Below, one piece after another: positions 1-8,318 of a stretch of 64,000 nt of DNA; position 1 is the first letter of the stretch; every line of letters starts with the position of its first letter. The notes below the pieces were generated by a model that worked only from the letters and a program-made list of their open reading frames with translations, ran no database searches and was not told the origin of the DNA. Both the position numbers and the translations under genes were made by a program. The stretch covers positions 2,237,895-2,301,894 of the forward strand of contig NZ_KB235930.1 in NCBI RefSeq assembly GCF_000332295.1, in the 5' to 3' direction. Origin of the DNA: Fortiea contorta PCC 7126 (lineage in GTDB: Bacteria > Cyanobacteriota > Cyanobacteriia > Cyanobacteriales > Nostocaceae).

Positions 1-618
1 TTGGCTACTTTCACCATACAAACTATCTGCTAGTACTAATTTAATATTAAAGCCTGATTCAATTAGCTCCGTAATAATTTCTGATGCTAATTCTATTTTA
101 GTTTTATATTTATCTCCTGATTTTAGCGTCCCTTTTGGTTTGAATATTTTTACACTTAAAGGAAAAGTTATATTAGAGTAAAGTCCATAAGCATTCACTG
201 AAACTATTCCATTATCGACTTTTCCGACACTCCCTAAATATTGCCTAGCTACATAATCAGTCTTCTTTCCTTTTTTCCTGTCTCCTGTTTCATCTATTAC
301 TACTGTAATCGCATTGCCATCTAATGCTGTTTTTAGTCGATTTAATCTTCGTTGTTTTAATTCCTCTACTGACCAATCTGAATTAGCTAAAAAATGATGT
401 AATGACTGTGCAGAGTTTATACTTACGGCTTTCGCTATCTCTGGTAACGATTTTCTTTTAATTGGTGACATTATTCCCAGATGTAAATATTTGAAACACT
501 CATAATTTCTTACTTCTTTAAACAGGTCTTTATACTCTGCACAATATTCATCTATGATGGTAACTGTTGGGTGAGCATCTCTTGGCAAATGCTTGAGGAT
601 TTGTAATTCTACATCCAT
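1..618 (-). CDS. IS701-family transposase, 3' end outside window
   Basis: The reverse strand is open from an ATG at 618 to the window edge (206 codons, no stop reached). The translation has the IS701-type DDE transposase block: VVIDETGDRKKG, then VARQYLGSVGKVDNG about 20 residues later, and ADSLYGE near the edge, which supplies the next acidic residue. The enzyme would cut and join the ends of its own insertion sequence. It is a different copy from the related fragment just upstream in its reading direction (627-1214). That fragment loses its family similarity around 690, so this copy probably inserted into it. The C-terminal third and the other inverted end lie outside the window, so intactness cannot be judged. 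Confidence 0.72.
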   Translation of the reverse strand, partial: MDVELQILKHLPRDAHPTVTIIDEYCAEYKDLFKEVRNYECFKYLHLGIMSPIKRKSLPEIAKAVSINSAQSLHHFLANSDWSVEELKQRRLNRLKTALDGNAITVVIDETGDRKKGKKTDYVARQYLGSVGKVDNGIVSVNAYGLYSNITFPLSVKIFKPKGTLKSGDKYKTKIELASEIITELIESGFNIKLVLADSLYGESSQ

Positions 619-626
619 TGCCCTAC

Positions 627-1214
627 TTACCTTTCAAGGTTTTCTTTTTTTATTCTTTTATTCAGAATACCCGGAAAGTTACAGAAGAGGGATATCTCGG
701 TTTTCTTCTCAAATAATGGGTCTTGTTTCCCCTGTGGTAATGAATCAGCGTGCTGATATAACTCTATATCTAATGGTAGGCTTTTTCTGCCATCATATAA
801 ATGACTTGTTACCACTACTATTCCATTATCAGTCTTACCGATTTCTCCAATATATTGTCTTCCAACTCCTTCAGTCAAGTTACCACTTTTCCTATGCCCT
901 GAATCATCAATTATCAAGCTAAATCCCCGATTAATTCTAGTCTGACTACACTTGTTCATTACCTCCAAGCGTCTTTCATTCAGCTTTTTAGCCGACCAAG
1001 GTGCATCTGTTAAAAAGTGGTGTAATCTATGGTAATTCACCCCTATGGCGTTTCCTGCCATCTGTAACAGGTTTTTTCTCTCACTTTCCCCCAATAATCC
1101 CCCTAAATAATGTCTGAACTCCCTTTTTTGCGCTTGATGATTAAATACATCATCAAACCTTTGACACCATTTTTCAAAGCATGGGGGCATGGCTGTGGGA
1201 GTTGTCTCTTTCAT
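627..1214 (-). pseudogene. IS701-family transposase, truncated
   Basis: This 195-residue frame begins like an IS701-family DDE transposase: LGGLLGESERKN, then IIDDSGHRKSG at about residue 100 and VGRQYIGEIGKTDNG, which is the first catalytic Asp region. Full-length members have about 400 residues. The homology stops near residue 170 (HADSLPQGKQDPLFEK), and the tail after it (ISLFCNFPGILNK...) reads through the end of the neighbouring insertion sequence. The second and third catalytic acidic residues are missing, so it cannot be an active transposase. The start ATG at 1214 looks native. Confidence 0.7.
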
Positions 1215-1259
1215 CAGGCTTATTTTAACGTGAAACCTATGCTATATCTGCATTATAAC

Positions 1260-2040
1260 CTCTTTTGCTCTCTTTTTTTGCTTAAGTCCCGGTAATAAGT
1301 TATAAGCCAGCAAATAAGCATAGATTTCTTTACGAACCATAGCTGGAGTTTTACATCTTTAAATGTCCATACCAAAAGAAGTTTTTAAATGTCTTAAATC
1401 TAACTCCACATTCCAACGAGAGTGGTAAAGTTCTATTATCTTGTTAGTTGGGAAAGCTTCAATGTCAAGTAAAGTGGTAATTAAAGTAACTGATTTTGTG
1501 CGGAAGCCTGGAATCTGAATTGAATAAAATATCTCTCGAATTTTCAAGCTATTAGGTAAAGCCGCAAATTCTTCTTTTGTTAATGTTGTTGGGCAAGTTT
1601 TTGGTTGCTCCCAAGTTAAGATTTTATCATTCTTTCCAACTAGACGACCACCTTGTAATTTCTGACATCGACCATTATGTTTTCTGACAATAGCATCACA
1701 ACCGTTATTAGAAATCCAGAAAAAATCAGCATAAGAGCAAAAAGCACTATCACCTAATAGAATATCTAGTGGATTTAAAAACTGATATATTCTTCTGGCT
1801 AATTTGAGATCGTTAGTATTCAATATATCAATAGCTAAAGCCGTTGCAGCACCAGTTATCAGGCTGAAAATCACACAAATACTCGCGATAGGAAAACCAC
1901 ATCCAGGTTCTTGACTAATTGATTGAGGGTACGCTTGTTGATTTTCTGGAGTATCTGGCATTGACACAGTTGAACAATCGATTAATTTAACATGACGACC
2001 ACACCACAAATTTAATGGATTTACTGTTGATTCTAAATTT
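1260..2040 (-). pseudogene. IS4-family transposase, truncated, in-frame stop
   Basis: The reverse strand encodes the middle and end of an IS4-family DDE transposase. Visible are LIDCSTVSMPDTPENQ (first Asp), ILLGDSAFCSYADF (second Asp) and the YREK signature as YHSRWNVELDLRHLKTSFGMD. A stop codon (TAA, 1359-1361) follows GMDI, but the same frame continues with family sequence RCKTPAMVRKEIYAYLLAYNL, so one sense codon has become a stop. The N-terminal part is missing: at 2041 the sequence enters the end of an IS982 element. The apparent start at 2069 lies inside that element and is an artefact. Left and right limits are approximate. Confidence 0.75.
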
Positions 2041-2631
2041 ACGTGAGTTCGACGGTGATAAAAAGGCAAAAAGCTTGCTGCAAATGAATTTGCACAACTG
2101 GGTATTCAAAACAGCGATGCCTGCGGCGGGCTACGCCTACGCTACGATTGATGGAGAATGGGTAAAAAAGTCACAAAAAAAGACCGAGACTAAGAATATC
2201 TAACAAATGGCATTTTCACTAACTCCTGCCAATGTAGATGACCGAAAACCAGTCCCAGATATGACTCGTGACTTAATTGGCAAACTGTTTGGTGACAGAG
2301 GATACATCTCTCAAAAATTATTTGAACAGTTATATGAGCGAGGGTTGGAATTAGTAACCAAATCTAAGAAGAAAATGAAAAATCGTTTGGTAAAACTCAT
2401 TGATAAAATTCTTTTACGGAAACGAGCAGTGATTGAATCGGTGAATGACCACCTCAAAAATATATGTCAAATCGAACACTCACGACATCGTAGTCCATTT
2501 AACTTTTTGGTTAATTTAATGGCAGGGTTAGCTGCTTATACCTATTTGCCTAAAAAACCTTCTATTGACATTTACCCAAAAGACTTACCTGCTCTACCTC
2601 CTGCCCTTTTTTAGTTCTATCGAACTCACGT
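2041..2631 (+). mobile_element. IS982-family element, internally deleted (591 bp)
   Basis: The element is bounded by perfect 12-bp inverted repeats, ACGTGAGTTCGA at 2041-2052 and its reverse complement at 2620-2631. Between them lies only the C-terminal half of an IS982 transposase, preceded by unrelated sequence with the dispersed GC-rich repeat GGCGGGCTACGCCTACG near 2125. Intact IS982 elements are about 1 kb, so roughly 400 bp have gone. No convincing target duplication is visible; the flanks are AAATTT and TAATTC. On its right it interrupts a four-helix-bundle gene, on its left an IS4 fragment. Confidence 0.72.
2207..2614 (+). pseudogene. IS982-family transposase, C-terminal half
   Basis: The 135 residues match the second half of IS982 transposases: [27 protein letters not shown] (catalytic Asp), then [20 protein letters not shown] (final Glu) and [12 protein letters not shown]. 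The family length is about 270-300 residues, so the N-terminal half with the first catalytic Asp is missing. It is replaced upstream by sequence with stops. The ATG at 2207 is an internal methionine of the original protein (the family usually reads GELxAFxLTPGN here). It could only be mobilised in trans. Confidence 0.75.
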
Positions 2632-2952
2632 TAATTCTAAAGCTTTTTCTGAACTTATATAACGACATCGCAAAGAAATTTCAATCCAGGTTTGAGTTTC
2701 CGCTACTTCACTTTCTGCATCATTAAGCTTACTTACAAATGCCCCAGAGTATCTTCGTTTTCTCAACGCTTCTGAAATATTTGCTGCAACAGAACGCGAC
2801 GAGCGTCGTATCTGGTCTGTTAAAGAAAAACGTTCCTCTACTGTCAAAGATTTTGTTACCTCAAAAATTATCATCGCCACATCCATTCCATTCTGCCATA
2901 CCCTTAACTCTTTGAATGAGCGGATATTTCCCATAGAATTATTTAGCCTCAA
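2626..2952 (-). pseudogene. Four-helix bundle protein (23S rRNA IVS type), 3' truncated
   Basis: The sequence belongs to the small four-helix-bundle family related to the S23 protein of 23S rRNA intervening sequences. Shown by SFKELRVWQNGMDVA at the N-terminus, FSLTDQIRRSSRSVAANISEA in the middle and FVSKLNDAESEVAETQTWIE towards the end. Usual length is about 115-130 residues; here 108, the last residue and stop (ACG TGA) being supplied by the terminal repeat of the adjacent IS982 element. So the last helix is cut short by the insertion. Function in this family is not established. The start could also be the internal Met (MGNIRSFKEL). Confidence 0.7.
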
Positions 2953-3468
2953 TCATCGGACAGTAATTATCTTATTCTTTCATAAATAAGTGTCTCAAAT
3001 TTTATTGTCGGGTAGATGTCTTACGGTATTAGCTCCTCCACCAGCTTGAACAACATAGCGACCATCTACCTCATTCAATTCTTCTCTCCGCGTCACCGCG
3101 TCTCTCAATCTCCTTGTCGCACGTTCTTCGGGTTTTCTTAGTGCCATTCGGTGTAGGGCTCACAGGTGTAGGCTTTTTACATATACATCTTCAATGGGTG
3201 AGACTTGGAGGACACGGAGGGAAAGTGGACATGGAAGAAGCTGAAAATCTATGTATATATACTAGTATTTAATCTTTTCTGTGTCAAAAAACATCCTTGT
3301 CTACTAAGTCTTGCCTCAACCAGGATTTAAACCTACCCTTGTGAGAGGGTGTAGGGGGGGGAAAGAGCCACGAAGGATCGGTTAGAAGCCTCCCCTTTTA
3401 AGGGGAAAAGAAAAAAAGATGTGTTTAAGACGTGCAGCGCGAAAACGAAACTCCAGAAACTCCAGTGT
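2953..3468. other. Intergenic region, no gene seen
   Basis: No plausible reading frame or RNA gene is visible in these 516 bases. The stretch contains short GC-rich motifs of the dispersed cyanobacterial type (for example TCTCCGCGTCACCGCGTCTC near 3083) and a purine-rich stretch (AGGGGAAAAGAAAAAAAG around 3400). A frame overlapping the acylase end at 3333-3602 is a shadow. Confidence 0.5.
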
Positions 3469-5547
3469 CTAGAATAATTTGTGTTGCTCCAAATGATCTG
3501 TGATTTCTTGTCGGGTTCGCCAAACCGGACGTAACTGCTGGCGCACAAATAATTGCAGTTGATCGGCGACATGAGTTGAATTAGGTTGACTAGCATTACC
3601 ATAGCTAGTAAGAGCCATTGCTTTTAGTGGTTGAGAGAACTCAACAGCAGCAACATAGGAATCACCTGCGATCGCTCGAAACTGCCGATCGCCTGTTGGG
3701 GCAAAATTGACTACGCGGAAAATGCCTTTATCTCCATCACCACCATTGGCAGGCAAATCTAAATTGCCATACTGTAACCGGAAGACATCACCCCAAGGGA
3801 TATCTAATTTTCCATAGACTTTTTTTACTTTTTGTGCTGCATCCGCCAACGCTTTCACCGCGCTTGTGGGGTTAGCCAAACCGTCGGGTGTTGTGCGTGG
3901 GGATTTTTCATTCCAAGGAGTGCTAAACAACGTATCCAAGTCTATGTTATTCACCCAGGCGTTAAACAGTACTGCACCCCGACTATTAGCATCAGCTTTG
4001 CGATCCCAGGCTGCTAAGACATCAGCAGCGCGACGTGTTAATTCATCTCCTTGTTTTTGTGCAACTGGAATCAAATCATCTAGAATCCGCTCTGCTAGTT
4101 CCATTTGCGTAGAATGTTTATAAGCAACCATTTCCTGGAAAGAAATGTTTTCATCTTCAGCTAACATCTTTGCAGAACGCTGCGCCCGAAAATACATCGG
4201 CCCCCGTGGTGCCATGTAGGCAGGATAATTATCTGCTTTGAGCGGAGATGGAAAAGTAGTAGTCCACGGTGGGTCATTGGCATTTTGTAACCAACCACTG
4301 GCTGGGTCAATGACTTTGGGCAAATCATTATAAGGGTGAATTTTCGTCCACAAAGTTTGAGATGTATCACCAGGGATGATGCCTTGCCAATAAGCAAAGT
4401 CTCCTGCTTGTCGCACGGGAACCAGACCGTTGAACAGGTGCATAATATGACCCTCACGGTCAGCATACATGACAGTAAACATCGGAAGTTGCAAGCTTTC
4501 CAGCGCTTGCTGAAATTCGGTGAGGTTTTTAGCACTTGCCATATCCCACCACTGTTTTAATACACCAGGTCTATCTTGACCGACAACGCGCAACGCCACG
4601 AGTTGACCGTCTTTACCTGGAACTACAGGCCCGTGAACAGTATTTTGGACTGAGAATGTTTGCTCGCGCAACGAACCATTTTTCTGCTTCACCTTGATTA
4701 AAAAGGCTGTTGTTTCAAAAGCGCGAACTTTGCCATCAAAAAGATAGCCATTATTCTGCAATTTTAGTTTATAGGCATCCCAACCATCATGCGTATTGAC
4801 GGTATGAGTCCAACCTAAATTGTCATTGAAGGCGATCGCTAATACGGGAATGCCTACCAATGATGCTCCATAAGCATCAATACCTGGAGCGGTAATTTGG
4901 GCTTCATACCACAAAAATAAATCTCCCCAAGGCAAGTGGGGATTGGCTAGTAGCATAGCTTTGCCACTAGCAGATTTTTTGGGGGCGATCGCCCAACCAT
5001 TTGAGCCTGGAGCCGACTTTTTATCAGTAATATCCGCCACCCGTTCTGGATCAACTACAAAAGTAAACAACATTACCCGTTGTAGATGACTTAATATATC
5101 CTCTGGGGTTACAGGTAAAACTACTTCTACTTGATCATCAATTAAATCAGGATGCTCTTTGGCATAAGTATTAATTCCCGTAGCAAAGGCACTCAAATAA
5201 ACGCGAAATGCCGGACTTTGATCTGCATACCAAGCACTACCACGTTTGGGTACGCCCATTGTCAATACCCATTTATCTGATTTTAGATATTTCTCTCCCC
5301 AGTATTCGGCAGCCCGTCCCCGTGCTTGTCCATAAAGGCGCAACAGCAAGTTACCATGACTTTGCATCTGTGCCCAACCAAAGGCTTGAAAAGCACCCTG
5401 CACACTCTTACCGTAAATATGGGGTATACCGTAAGTATCCCAGAGGATTTCTGTATTTTTAGGTATAGTACTGATACTTTGACTACTCACCACCAACGTA
5501 AATATGATGCTGAGTAGAAAAGGTAAAAATCGTTGTGGATTTGTCAT
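3469..5547 (-). CDS. Penicillin acylase family N-terminal-nucleophile hydrolase, exported
   Basis: This 692-residue protein belongs to the Ntn-hydrolase acylases (penicillin G acylase, PvdQ, QuiP, AiiC), which cleave amide-linked acyl groups. A signal peptide (RFLPFLLSIIFTLVVSSQS) sends it to the periplasm. The N-terminal chain has the family start ILWDTYGIPHIYG. The autoprocessing site is the Gly-Ser bond in SAPGSNGWAIAP, near residue 182, leaving Ser as the nucleophile; LLANPHLPW follows as expected. The family's penultimate motif NSTHVADQL is near the end. It is last in the same-strand series receptor-PepSY-MFS-acylase, 48 bp after the MFS gene. PvdQ removes a fatty acyl chain from the pyoverdine precursor in the periplasm; the neighbouring assembly line starts with a fatty acid, so a similar deacylation is the best inference. 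Lactone or antibiotic acylase activity is the alternative. Confidence 0.85.
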   Translation of the reverse strand: MTNPQRFLPFLLSIIFTLVVSSQSISTIPKNTEILWDTYGIPHIYGKSVQGAFQAFGWAQMQSHGNLLLRLYGQARGRAAEYWGEKYLKSDKWVLTMGVPKRGSAWYADQSPAFRVYLSAFATGINTYAKEHPDLIDDQVEVVLPVTPEDILSHLQRVMLFTFVVDPERVADITDKKSAPGSNGWAIAPKKSASGKAMLLANPHLPWGDLFLWYEAQITAPGIDAYGASLVGIPVLAIAFNDNLGWTHTVNTHDGWDAYKLKLQNNGYLFDGKVRAFETTAFLIKVKQKNGSLREQTFSVQNTVHGPVVPGKDGQLVALRVVGQDRPGVLKQWWDMASAKNLTEFQQALESLQLPMFTVMYADREGHIMHLFNGLVPVRQAGDFAYWQGIIPGDTSQTLWTKIHPYNDLPKVIDPASGWLQNANDPPWTTTFPSPLKADNYPAYMAPRGPMYFRAQRSAKMLAEDENISFQEMVAYKHSTQMELAERILDDLIPVAQKQGDELTRRAADVLAAWDRKADANSRGAVLFNAWVNNIDLDTLFSTPWNEKSPRTTPDGLANPTSAVKALADAAQKVKKVYGKLDIPWGDVFRLQYGNLDLPANGGDGDKGIFRVVNFAPTGDRQFRAIAGDSYVAAVEFSQPLKAMALTSYGNASQPNSTHVADQLQLFVRQQLRPVWRTRQEITDHLEQHKLF

Positions 5548-5571
5548 TTGTTATTTGTTATTAGGCTGTAG

Positions 5572-5591
5572 GGGCGAACGGCCGTTCGCCC
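5572..5591. repeat. 20-bp perfect palindrome (dispersed cyanobacterial repeat)
   Basis: GGGCGAACGGCCGTTCGCCC is self-complementary over 20 bases and sits in the 48-bp gap between the MFS and acylase genes, with the MFS stop just beside it. This type of palindrome is dispersed in Nostocales genomes. As RNA it would form a strong hairpin and could reduce read-through to or stabilise the transcript of the acylase. Confidence 0.6.
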
Positions 5592-5595
5592 TTAC

Positions 5596-6924
5596 TTACT
5601 GAGAATTGTCAGCATCATGATCTGGTAAGAGCATTTCTAGATCACGCAAGTTGCGAACAGCATATCCACTTAAACCAACTATTAACAAACCCAGCGAAGA
5701 GATAAAATACAATAGTGCAATACCTGCACCTTTGTCAGTACCGAAGATGCTGCCTAAAAAAGGTGAGAGGCTACCATTAGGCAGCATCGCTGGTTCAAAA
5801 ATGCGATCAGCTAATAGCCCAGCTATTAAAAATGCCACTGATGAAGTGACTAATTCCACCACAGAACGGGTGGCAAAAACACGTCCCTGCACTTGGGTTT
5901 TCACCTTGGCTAGCCAGATTGCATTGTGATAACTACCAAGAAAAGGAAAGTTAAGAGACGAGCAAAACTGAGTAGGAATCCAAATTAACGGACTTCTACC
6001 CAAACCGAAGGCAATTTTGCTCAAACCTGCACCAATCATCCCGATAAGTACTCCATTGATGCGGCGTTTGTTACCTCCCCAACTGCTAACAACTAAAGCA
6101 CCTATCACACCTCCAATACCTGCGGCTGAGGCTAAACTACCTAAAATTTGAGCGTCATTTCCAGTGCGAGCCAAAATCAACGGAGAATAGAGTGCAGCAC
6201 CGATGTCATGAGCAAACCAAAACCAAGACGCGAGAACTAGCATTGCCAGTAAACTAGGACGTGCAGCAATGTAGTGCCAACCGTAGCTGAGTTCCTGTCT
6301 GATGTTAGTGCTAGTTTGTAGTTCTACTGACTTGATAGCAGGTTGCGGGATCTGCACTAGCAAAACAGTAATAATGGCGATCGCAAAAGTAGTGAGATCA
6401 ATCATTAAGATACCAGCTATACCAATAACTAGATAAAGAACGCTTGCTAATGCTGGTGCAACGATATTAGAGCCGTAACCAGCCAGGAAACCCATACTAC
6501 TAGCTCGGTTGTAATGTTGCTTTGGTACTATTACAGATATTGATGCCGAAAACGCCAGTGTTTGAAATTGCTCAAATGTGCCTTTGATGGCCATAATCAA
6601 GTAGAGATGCCACATTTGCAAATGCTGCGTCAGGTAAAGCAACAAAACAGTTATATTCATTACAGCGCTCACCGTATCAGTCAGTATAATCAACAATTTG
6701 CGAGGAGCGCGGTCAACTATGACACCAGCTATAGGTGCAAATAGAATTTGTGGCAGTTTTGTAAAAAAAGTCAACAACGCCAGTGGTGTAGCTTCACCAG
6801 TGAGTTGCCATACCCAGATAGTCAGGGCAAAGTCTGTCATACTACTGCCAATGAGCGAAACCGCCTGACCAAACCAGACAGTCATAAAAGTCCGCATACC
6901 AGTTTGACGAGTAGGTAAGGTCAT
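5596..6924 (-). CDS. MFS transporter, probable siderophore exporter
   Basis: The 442-residue protein has the hydrophobic pattern of a 12-helix major facilitator. It starts FMTVWFGQAVSLIGSSMTDFAL, and has the loop motif PIAGVIVDRAPRKLLII between helices 2 and 3, typical of the EntS/MFS_3-like efflux group that exports enterobactin and other siderophores. No long soluble insertion is seen. It follows the PepSY gene by 11 bp and precedes the acylase by 48 bp on the same strand, so these genes are probably cotranscribed. The natural substrate in this context is the product of the divergent NRPS genes. Sequence alone does not prove the direction of transport or the substrate. Confidence 0.82.
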   Translation of the reverse strand: MTLPTRQTGMRTFMTVWFGQAVSLIGSSMTDFALTIWVWQLTGEATPLALLTFFTKLPQILFAPIAGVIVDRAPRKLLIILTDTVSAVMNITVLLLYLTQHLQMWHLYLIMAIKGTFEQFQTLAFSASISVIVPKQHYNRASSMGFLAGYGSNIVAPALASVLYLVIGIAGILMIDLTTFAIAIITVLLVQIPQPAIKSVELQTSTNIRQELSYGWHYIAARPSLLAMLVLASWFWFAHDIGAALYSPLILARTGNDAQILGSLASAAGIGGVIGALVVSSWGGNKRRINGVLIGMIGAGLSKIAFGLGRSPLIWIPTQFCSSLNFPFLGSYHNAIWLAKVKTQVQGRVFATRSVVELVTSSVAFLIAGLLADRIFEPAMLPNGSLSPFLGSIFGTDKGAGIALLYFISSLGLLIVGLSGYAVRNLRDLEMLLPDHDADNSQ

Positions 6925-6935
6925 AAAGTTGTGAA

Positions 6936-8108
6936 CTAGTTACTATCTGGCGGCTCTATTAAGCTTGTATGGCTCAATCTGATGGCTGCTTGACGGCGGG
7001 CGATCGCCCACTGTCGCTGTCGCCACATCAACAACCCTGTAATCAACAAAAAAGTAGGAACTAACCCCACAACTACATACAAAATCATCATCAGTTGTCC
7101 ACCATAACGCCCTGTGTGCAGGATAAATATACTAAATACAGCATTTGCGAATTTAGTTCTCAGTGACTCAGTCAGTGGATTATTTATCCGCAACACTTCG
7201 CCACTATATTGATCCACATATAAATGAGTTAGACCATAATAAGTCACTTCCAAAGGCTGTTTCTTGATTAAAAAAACGGCTTCTTCTGGTTTCTCTGGAT
7301 AAGAAATAAGAGTCACTCTTCCAGCAGGAAAAGCAATATTAGCCAACTCCAAAATTTTGCTCATCTTCAGAGGCGCTTGACCCGCAATTACTTTTGAGGT
7401 TGGGTTAGGAATGACAGGCATATTTGTTAGGTAATACATTACTTGTCGCGTCTCTTTAGTAGCAGTCAAGCAGAACCCTGTTAAAGCTAGCAACAGCAAA
7501 AAGCCTACAGATAAAATCCCGACAAATTTATGCAGGTCATAATTTACTAATTTCCCAGGCGCACGCCAGCGAATTTTAAATCCTAGAATCAGTCTATGCC
7601 AACCATTCCAAAGTATGATTCCAGAAATACTCATTAACACTAACAAAATGCCAAAAACACCGACAAATTTTTTTCCGATATCTCCAGCTAAAAATGATTC
7701 ATGAATTTCATAAATTATTCCCATTAAGCTGCTTTCCCATTGCAAAGCACCGAGAATGATATTTGTATAAGGATTCACATATACATCCAAAGATTTATCT
7801 TCTTTAGAGGTGATAGTGACTTTATAGGCATCACTCAGAGAATTTGGCATCTCGATTGATGAAACTTGCCAATCAGGGTAAGCCTTGTTTACAGTTTCTT
7901 CAATCTCATCAACTGATATGCTTTGTGCTTGCGGTATTACTGTCGTTAATGGTGAATTTAGTTGATGGTGAATTTCATGCCAGAAGACAAGAGCGCTCCC
8001 GGTTAAGCCAATCACAGCTATGACTATTCCGAGTGCAATTCCTATCAAGCGGTGTAACAAGAGAGCAGCTGGGCGGAGTTTCATAACCTTGATTGCTGTA
8101 GAGGGCAA
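6936..8108 (-). CDS. PepSY-associated transmembrane protein (PiuB-like)
   Basis: The 390 residues carry four strongly hydrophobic segments: IGIALGIVIAVIGLTGSALVF near the N-terminus, FGILLVLMSISGIILW, ILSVGFLLLLALTGFCL, and MILYVVVGLVPTFLLITGLLMW near the C-terminus. Between the first pair and the last pair lie PepSY-type extracytoplasmic loops (VDEIEETVNKAYPDWQVSS; LYVDQYSGEVLRINNP). Proteins of this family (PiuB, FsrB) sit next to TonB-dependent receptors and are proposed to reduce or release iron from siderophores at the inner membrane. It lies between the receptor gene and the MFS gene on the same strand. The start may be the Met at codon 9 (MKLRPAALLLH), which puts the first helix at a usual distance. 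Confidence 0.82.
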   Translation of the reverse strand: MPSTAIKVMKLRPAALLLHRLIGIALGIVIAVIGLTGSALVFWHEIHHQLNSPLTTVIPQAQSISVDEIEETVNKAYPDWQVSSIEMPNSLSDAYKVTITSKEDKSLDVYVNPYTNIILGALQWESSLMGIIYEIHESFLAGDIGKKFVGVFGILLVLMSISGIILWNGWHRLILGFKIRWRAPGKLVNYDLHKFVGILSVGFLLLLALTGFCLTATKETRQVMYYLTNMPVIPNPTSKVIAGQAPLKMSKILELANIAFPAGRVTLISYPEKPEEAVFLIKKQPLEVTYYGLTHLYVDQYSGEVLRINNPLTESLRTKFANAVFSIFILHTGRYGGQLMMILYVVVGLVPTFLLITGLLMWRQRQWAIARRQAAIRLSHTSLIEPPDSN

Positions 8109-8114
8109 AATATT

Positions 8115-8313
8115 CAGGAGGCAGAAGGCAGGAGGCAGGAGGCAGGAGGCAACCTACCCTTAAAAGAGTGGGATTGAAACAATGACGTTTTATACCTCGC
8201 TACAAGTAGTATCAGTATAATTATTTATTCAAACTAGGCTCAAACCCAGAACTAAAGTTGTAATTGATACTACTCATACCTTCTGCCCTCTGCCTGCTGC
8301 CTTCTGCCTTCTG
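8115..8313. repeat. Inverted array of GGCAGRAG-type heptamers between receptor and PepSY genes
   Basis: The 210-bp gap contains tandem copies of a GGCAGGA/GGCAGAA unit at about 8115-8150 and the complementary series CTGCCTTCTGCCTTCTG at about 8290-8313. The two arms can pair around a roughly 140-bp centre. Such heptamer arrays are common between genes in heterocystous cyanobacteria. It separates the receptor from the rest of the putative operon and may attenuate or stabilise the transcript. No gene is visible in the gap. Confidence 0.55.
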
Positions 8314-8318
8314 AATTA

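Noticed and set aside
593-922. Plus-strand frame of 109 codons opposite the IS701-like fragment
   Set aside because: It is the shadow of the minus-strand transposase; the composition is that of an antisense frame.
3333-3602. Minus-strand frame of 89 codons at the end of the acylase gene
   Set aside because: It overlaps the acylase in another frame, has no family features, and its start has no support.
3832-4123. Plus-strand frames inside the acylase gene
   Set aside because: Antisense shadows of a clearly conserved gene with no supporting motif.
8115-8313. MITE with inverted GGCAGRAG ends
   Set aside because: The arms are simple heptamer arrays without clean ends or target duplication; described as a repeat only.
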